Assembly: GCF_030546755.1 (NCBI RefSeq)
Contig: NZ_JAUOPE010000005.1
Span: forward strand, 94,411 to 158,410
Source: Colwellia sp. 1_MG-2023
GTDB lineage: Bacteria > Pseudomonadota > Gammaproteobacteria > Enterobacterales > Alteromonadaceae
Direction: 5' to 3'
Length of the DNA stretch: 64,000 nt
The translations under genes were made by a program, and so were the position numbers. Positions 58,174 through 64,000 of this stretch are shown in pieces (position 1 is the first letter of the stretch; each line of letters begins with the position of its first letter). The notes under the pieces are model-generated. The model did no database searches and was not told the DNA's origin. It was given only the letters and a program-made list of their open reading frames with translations.

Positions 58174-59430
58174 ATGAATACAATATTTAGTAAAAAATTA
58201 TTAGCCGTAGTAATTAGCAGCCTGTTAGTTGGGCTTACTACAAATCATCATGCTTTTGCACAGTCGTCAGATGGTACTGGTTCTGTCGCAAAGGTTTCGA
58301 AGCAAGATGTAAAAGAACATAAAGATGATCATGACGATCACGAAAAGGGACATGAAGAAGAAAAAGATGGTCATGATGAGCACGGCCATGAAGGTGATAA
58401 TAAAGAGGAAGAAGAGCATGAAGAAGGTATCACTATTGATCCAAAGAAGATGTCGCTTGCTAACATCAAAGTGGAAAGTGTTAAGCCTGAATATCAATTT
58501 AGCACCGTGTATGCACCTGGCGAAATAAAAGCTAATGGCTATAAAAGTTATGTGGTATCCCCACGTACAGAGTCAGTTATTATCAGTCGCCATGCAGCGC
58601 TTGGCGAACATGTAGATAAGGGACAAAAACTGGTCACTCTATTTAGTGAGTCCATGTCACAAGCGCAAGCGGACTATCTAATCGCTTCAACGGAATGGCA
58701 ACGTATTAAAAAACTAGGTAATAAAACAGTAAGTGAAAGCCGCTTATTACAAGCTGAAACGACTTACAACGCTTCATACGGAAAACTCATTGCTTTAGGG
58801 TTAACTGAAAAAGCAATTAAAAGTATTTCTAATAAGGATATTAAGGCATTCGGGCAATATACGTTAACGGCACAGCGTGAAGGAGTAGTGCTTCAAGACG
58901 ACTTTATCCAAGGGCAACGTGTTGATGCTGGGGATACCGTTATGTTGCTAGCTGATGAAAAACAATTATGGGTTGAAGCAAAAGTTTCTCCAAATAAAAA
59001 GCTTAATTTATCAATTGACTCTCCTGCGGTACTTAAATTAGAAGGCCAGAGTTACAATGCCAAAGTTATCCAAGAAGCCCATACAATTGACCCTATTACT
59101 CGTACTCGAATTATTAGATTAGGAGTAGAAAATTCGGATGATAACCTCCATTCAGGCATGTTTGTAAAAGTTTACTTTCAGTTCGCCACAAAGCAAAAAG
59201 TGATGGCTGTGCCAGAAGAAGCATTGATCCGCAGCGCAGATGGTGATTGGACCGTATTTGTCGAAGACCACCCTGGAGAATTTAAAGCTGTAGAAGTAGA
59301 ACTAGGCCGAGCCTTAGGTGGTTTTAGAGAAATCATTGGCCTTAATAGTGGAACGCGAATTGTAACCAAAGGCGCATTTTTTGTTGCGTCTGAAATCGCT
59401 AAAGGCGGATTCGATCCGCATAACCACTAA
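58174..59430 (+). CDS. RND efflux adaptor with His-rich N-terminus (CzcB/CusB family)
   Basis: 418 residues. After the signal peptide (about 1-30) comes a stretch of about 45 residues rich in His, Asp and Glu (KEHKDDHDDHEKGHEEE and DGHDEHGHEGD), a likely metal buffer. It is followed by lipoyl, alpha-hairpin, beta-barrel and membrane-proximal domains (VVSPRTESVIISRHAALGEHV, LHSGMFVKVYF). Full length, unlike the 49768 adaptor. The His/acid tail suggests Zn, Co, Ni or Cu rather than a specific metal. It ends 11 bp before the pump gene. Confidence 0.9.
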   Translation: MNTIFSKKLLAVVISSLLVGLTTNHHAFAQSSDGTGSVAKVSKQDVKEHKDDHDDHEKGHEEEKDGHDEHGHEGDNKEEEEHEEGITIDPKKMSLANIKVESVKPEYQFSTVYAPGEIKANGYKSYVVSPRTESVIISRHAALGEHVDKGQKLVTLFSESMSQAQADYLIASTEWQRIKKLGNKTVSESRLLQAETTYNASYGKLIALGLTEKAIKSISNKDIKAFGQYTLTAQREGVVLQDDFIQGQRVDAGDTVMLLADEKQLWVEAKVSPNKKLNLSIDSPAVLKLEGQSYNAKVIQEAHTIDPITRTRIIRLGVENSDDNLHSGMFVKVYFQFATKQKVMAVPEEALIRSADGDWTVFVEDHPGEFKAVEVELGRALGGFREIIGLNSGTRIVTKGAFFVASEIAKGGFDPHNH

Positions 59431-59441
59431 GGGGCAAAACT

Positions 59442-62400
59442 ATGTTTAATAAAATAATAGATTGGTCTGTTAATAATAGACTCCTGATTTTGATTGCGCT
59501 GTTTGCCACCATGGTTGGCGCAATTATGGTTATTCCAAAACTAAATTTAGATGCCTTTCCTGATGTTACTAATGTTCAAGTTGCTGTAAATACTGAAGCG
59601 CCAGGACTGGCTGCTGAAGAAGTTGAACAACTCATTACGTACCCTATTGAAGCGGTAATGTATGCCTTACCTGATGTAGAACAAGTGCGCTCAATTTCTA
59701 AAACGGGCTTATCTGGCGTAACGGTTGTTTTCAAAGAAGGCACCGACATTTACTTTGCAAGACAACTCGTATTTGAGCGTCTTCAAGCCGCAAAAGAACT
59801 GATACCTGAAGGTGTTGGGACACCCGAAATGGGGCCAAACACCTCAGGGCTGGGCCAAGTATTTCAGTACCTTCTTATTTCTGATAAAGATGCAGGCTAT
59901 GATGCTATGGCGCTTCGAAGTCTTAACGATTGGATTGTGAAGTTACTCGTTATGCCTGTCGATGGTGTTACTGATGTACTCTCCTTTGGAGGTATTGTTA
60001 GGCAGTACCAAGTAAATGTAGATCCATCTAAGCTTCTTTCTTATAAATTAACCCAAGAAGACGTTGTTGGTGCCCTAGATAACAACAATGCCAATGTTGG
60101 CGGATGGTATATGAATCGTGGGCAAGAGCAGCTTGTTATTAGAGGTACAGGTTGGTTTGAAAGTGGTGACGCTGGAATAAGTAATATTAAACAAGTTCCC
60201 GTCAAAACAGTTGATGGGACGGTTGTGACGGTTTCGGATATTGCTAAAGTTGAAATGGGCAGTGAAATTCGTCAAGGTGCTGTCACTATGACGCGAAAAT
60301 CACCCAATGGTAAAGTAGAGAACTTAGGTGAAGTTGTCTCTGGTATTGTCTTAAAACGCATGGGGTCAAATACTAAAGCTACCATTGATGGTATCAATGC
60401 AAGAATCCCATTGATTAATCAAGCATTACCTAAAGGTGTTCGCTTTGAGCCATTTTATGATCAGGCTGATTTGATTGAAAAAGCCGTTGATACGGTAGTT
60501 GTTGCACTTTCACTAGCATTTATTTTCATATGTATTGTATTGGCTCTATTCTTAATGAATTTACGTGCAACCTTCTTGGTATTAATTTCAATTCCAATTT
60601 CTATTGGTATTGCGTTAATGATCATGGCTTGGTGGGGGATATCTGCTAACTTAATGTCGCTAGGCGGAATAGCTGTCGCTATTGGTATGCTAGTTGATGG
60701 CTCTGTCGTGATGGTTGAAAACATGTTTAAGCATTTAAATAGACCAGACTCTACCCACTTAAAAACTGTAAAAGAAAGAGTGCCTAGTGCTGATACTGAT
60801 CCACATGATGTAGAACAAGATGAGCATGGTATTAAATTACGTCTTCAAAATGCAGGTAAAGAAGTGGCTCGTCCCGTCTTTTTTGCAGCCTCTATTATTT
60901 TAGTCGTATTTACGCCTTTATTTAGCTTTGAAGGTGTTGAGGCAAAGTTATTCCAACCTATGGCGATAAGTATCATTTTAGCTGTTATATCCGCTATTGT
61001 GGTTGCGTTGTTTATTGTACCCGCTTTAGCAACTTATTTATTTAAGTCAGGTGTTAAAGAAAGAGAAAGCTTTGTTCTTAAACCATTAGATAAACTCTAT
61101 AGAAAAGGTCTAACATTCGCTTTAAAACATACCAAGTTAATTATCTCAACATCTTTTTTATTGGTTGTGTCGGCTTTTGCGTTGGTTCCCTACATTGGTA
61201 CTGAGTTCGTTCCAGAATTAGAAGAAGGGACGATTAACTTAAGGGTAACCCTTGCACCTTCTTCTAGTTTAGATACTGCGCTCACTGTGGCACCAATTCT
61301 AGAAGAAAAACTAATGGCTTTTCCTGAAGTAACCTATGCATTAAGCCGAATTGGACGAGCAGAAATAGGTGGAGATCCAGAGCCAGTTAATAACATAGAA
61401 ATTTACATAGGATTGAAGCCTGTTTCTGAGTGGTCAAGTGCATCTAATCGATATGAACTTCAAGAAAAAATGGAGAGATCTTTGGAAGAATTCCCTGGGT
61501 TGCTACTCAACTTTTCTCAACCTATTGCGACTCGTGTTGATGAGCTACTATCTGGCGTTAAAGCTCAGTTGGCGATAAAGCTATTTGGTCCTGAGTTAGA
61601 CGTTTTAGCGGCTAAGGGTCAAGAGATTGAAGCAGTTATTAAGAGTGTTGACGGTGCAAGAGATGTTGCTCTTGAGCAAATTGCAGGTGAAGCGCAACTT
61701 GTCGTAAAACCTAATAGGCAAGAGCTATCGCGTTTTGGACTTTCAGTTGTTGATATAATGGAAGTTGTGCGAGATGGTATTGGTGGGGTCGAAGCTGGAC
61801 AAATCATCAATGGCAATGAACGTTATGATATTTATGTGCGTATTGAAGAAGAATATCGACGAAATAAGGAAGCTATTTCAGATATTCGAATTCAGTCACC
61901 AACAGGTGCTTGGGTACGCTTAGGTGATGTTGCAACAGTTTCATTTGAATCAGGTCCTCCTCAGGTTAGACGCGACGATGTTCAAAGGCGTGTCGTTATT
62001 CAAGCAAACGTTCAGAATAGAGATATGGGCAGTGTAGTAGCCGACATCAGAAAAGTTATTGCTGAGAAAGTTGACCTACCTTCAGGCTACTCGGTAGCAA
62101 TAGGTGGCCAATTCGAAAGCCAGCAGCGTGCTCAAAACAGACTAGCTATCGTTGTACCTCTATCTTTAGCGCTAATTGCATTGTTACTTTATTTTGCTTT
62201 TGGCTCTGTTGGTCAAGCTATGCTGATTTTAGTGAATGTGCCACTTGCAGTTATTGGTGGTGTATTTTCTTTGTATCTAACAGATCAGTATTTGTCAGTG
62301 CCTAGCTCCGTTGGTTTTATTACCTTATTCGGTGTAGCGGTATTAAATGGGGTTGTAATGGTAGAAAGCATCAACCAACGAATAAAAGATGGCTTAGAGG

Positions 62401-62642
62401 CTTCCAAGGCAGTTTTTGAAGGAGCAACGTCAAGATTAAGACCTGTACTTATGACAGCAATTACATCTGCATTAGGATTAATCCCAATGCTAATGTCAAA
62501 TGGTGTAGGTGCTGAAATCCAGCGCCCACTTGCCAGTGTTATTGTAGGTGGTTTGGTAACGGCCACGCTGTTAACACTGTTTGTATTACCTGTTTTATAT
62601 CGCTGGTTTTCAAGGAAAAAAATTGAGGAGTTGTCTCGTTAA
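59442..62642 (+). CDS. HME-RND heavy-metal efflux pump, second copy (CusA/CzcA family)
   Basis: 1066 residues with the RND twelve-helix layout. N-terminal LNLDAFPDVTNVQVAVNTEAP. The helix 4 motif reads AIGMLVDGSVVMVEN rather than the DFG...DGA of the other pump; the AIG start recalls CusA-type pumps while the DG retains one relay aspartate. The periplasmic part differs widely from 46629, so the two are not a recent duplication. An inserted cytoplasmic-side segment (ADTDPHDVEQDEHG) lies after helix 4. The substrate is unknown; the His-rich adaptor is consistent with divalent cations. Confidence 0.92.
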   Translation: MFNKIIDWSVNNRLLILIALFATMVGAIMVIPKLNLDAFPDVTNVQVAVNTEAPGLAAEEVEQLITYPIEAVMYALPDVEQVRSISKTGLSGVTVVFKEGTDIYFARQLVFERLQAAKELIPEGVGTPEMGPNTSGLGQVFQYLLISDKDAGYDAMALRSLNDWIVKLLVMPVDGVTDVLSFGGIVRQYQVNVDPSKLLSYKLTQEDVVGALDNNNANVGGWYMNRGQEQLVIRGTGWFESGDAGISNIKQVPVKTVDGTVVTVSDIAKVEMGSEIRQGAVTMTRKSPNGKVENLGEVVSGIVLKRMGSNTKATIDGINARIPLINQALPKGVRFEPFYDQADLIEKAVDTVVVALSLAFIFICIVLALFLMNLRATFLVLISIPISIGIALMIMAWWGISANLMSLGGIAVAIGMLVDGSVVMVENMFKHLNRPDSTHLKTVKERVPSADTDPHDVEQDEHGIKLRLQNAGKEVARPVFFAASIILVVFTPLFSFEGVEAKLFQPMAISIILAVISAIVVALFIVPALATYLFKSGVKERESFVLKPLDKLYRKGLTFALKHTKLIISTSFLLVVSAFALVPYIGTEFVPELEEGTINLRVTLAPSSSLDTALTVAPILEEKLMAFPEVTYALSRIGRAEIGGDPEPVNNIEIYIGLKPVSEWSSASNRYELQEKMERSLEEFPGLLLNFSQPIATRVDELLSGVKAQLAIKLFGPELDVLAAKGQEIEAVIKSVDGARDVALEQIAGEAQLVVKPNRQELSRFGLSVVDIMEVVRDGIGGVEAGQIINGNERYDIYVRIEEEYRRNKEAISDIRIQSPTGAWVRLGDVATVSFESGPPQVRRDDVQRRVVIQANVQNRDMGSVVADIRKVIAEKVDLPSGYSVAIGGQFESQQRAQNRLAIVVPLSLALIALLLYFAFGSVGQAMLILVNVPLAVIGGVFSLYLTDQYLSVPSSVGFITLFGVAVLNGVVMVESINQRIKDGLEASKAVFEGATSRLRPVLMTAITSALGLIPMLMSNGVGAEIQRPLASVIVGGLVTATLLTLFVLPVLYRWFSRKKIEELSR

Positions 62643-62661
62643 CTAAGATAGCCTAACTTAG

Positions 62662-62703
62662 ATTATTCCGTATTAGGTACGTAGCTGATGCGGAATAATT
62701 TTA
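62662..62703 (+). terminator. Candidate terminator after the second RND operon
   Basis: ATTATTCCG pairs with CGGAATAAT around a 20-nt loop and is followed by TTTTATATTTTA. The loop is long and the stem short in GC, so the call is moderate. Confidence 0.5.
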
Positions 62704-62765
62704 TATTTTACGTGGTAAGAGATGGGTCATTGTCTTTCTGGAAAAAGAGGTGGTTTGATCTACTG

Positions 62766-63077
62766 CTATAGTAAAGAAGATATTTTAATATACAGCTCTT
62801 TTGCTTGTGCGTGATTTAAATTATTTGCTGACTTATTTTGACCAATAGTTGAAGTGACACTTACAGCCTCGTTAGAGGTTTGTTCGATATCTTTTGTGGT
62901 TTTTGCTCCATTATCTTTATGCAAGCGTTCTATACCAATACTAGAGATATTGACCGAATCACTAGTAAGCACGTTAAGATTTAATTTCGTTACGGTATTT
63001 AAAAACGGCAGACCAGCACTAGCGGAATTTACATCCGCTATATTTGTATTGACACTTAATAGGTTAATACTCAACAT
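62766..63077 (-). CDS. Small hypothetical protein of the island
   Basis: 103 residues, start MLSINLLSVNTNIADVNSAS, end AQAKELYIKISSLL. Ser/Asn-rich, with no cysteine, signal peptide or membrane helix. The ribosome site is strong (GGGGAG, eight bases before ATG), which argues for a real gene. The family is not recognised. It lies between the RND operon and merA on the same strand as merA. Confidence 0.55.
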   Translation of the reverse strand: MLSINLLSVNTNIADVNSASAGLPFLNTVTKLNLNVLTSDSVNISSIGIERLHKDNGAKTTKDIEQTSNEAVSVTSTIGQNKSANNLNHAQAKELYIKISSLL

Positions 63078-63258
63078 TACTTATACTCCCCTAGTATCCA
63101 ATTATAGTATCTTGTTGGGGAAATCGCCATTTTTCTATTAGATAACAAAGCTAACAATATTTGTGATCGGATACTTTTAATGGGCACTTCAGCTTTAAGC
63201 TCATTATTTGTGTATATTAGGTAACAGTAGAGGGCGAACTTCTTCCATATTGTTTTGA

Positions 63259-64000
<742 letters not shown>

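Overview
The window looks like a chromosome segment of an AT-rich marine gammaproteobacterium of the Alteromonadales, most plausibly Colwelliaceae (Colwellia/Thalassotalea type). This placement is inferred from gene order and protein character: yfcL, mnmC and fabB next to pdxB-asd-fimV-truA-accD-folC-dedD-cvpA-purF, and later ppiB/lpxH-cysS-folD-tRNA-Pro. No database search was run.

Region 1 (1-17.7 kb) is conserved housekeeping: tRNA modification (mnmC, truA), fatty acid synthesis (fabB, accD), PLP, aspartate-family and folate synthesis (pdxB, asd, folC), the polar organiser FimV with a large acidic tandem-repeat zone, a SPOR protein, CvpA and purF. FabR-like and FadR-like sequences lie before fabB, and a FadR-like half recurs before accD.

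Region 2 (17.7-39.2 kb) is mixed lineage-specific and core: a Yip1 membrane protein, an ANTAR antiterminator with a degenerate receiver beside a porin with a long leader, an alpha/beta hydrolase, a cytochrome c/Vgb-type propeller protein, an M3 peptidase, a large hybrid sensor kinase, miaE, a DUF885 lipoprotein, a GGDEF protein, then lpxH, ppiB, cysS and folD.

Region 3 (39.5 to the window end) starts with an intact tRNA-Pro(TGG). It is followed by the 5' third of a tRNA-Arg(UCU)-type gene that breaks off at 39663, a repeat-rich junction, and a second tRNA-Arg(UCU) interrupted in its anticodon loop by a 220-nt group I intron of the Azoarcus-like IC3 type. I read this as the left end of a genomic island inserted in the native tRNA-Arg gene. 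The island carries its own intron-bearing replacement tRNA.

Island cargo: a block of small unrecognised genes (40.7-44.4 kb, one with an in-frame stop), then a heavy-metal resistance block. That block has a CadR/PbrR-type MerR regulator, a transglutaminase-like protein, two CDF exporters (one with an N-terminal HMA-like domain), an FTR1-cytochrome c fusion (PbrT-like), a methyltransferase, two complete CBA/RND efflux systems each preceded by a small Cys-rich secreted protein, and the 3' part of merA. Three near-identical dyads, each in a 19-bp promoter spacer, tie the two CDF units, the FTR1 gene and one RND system into a single MerR-type regulon. No integrase or transposase is visible; the right end of the island lies outside the window.
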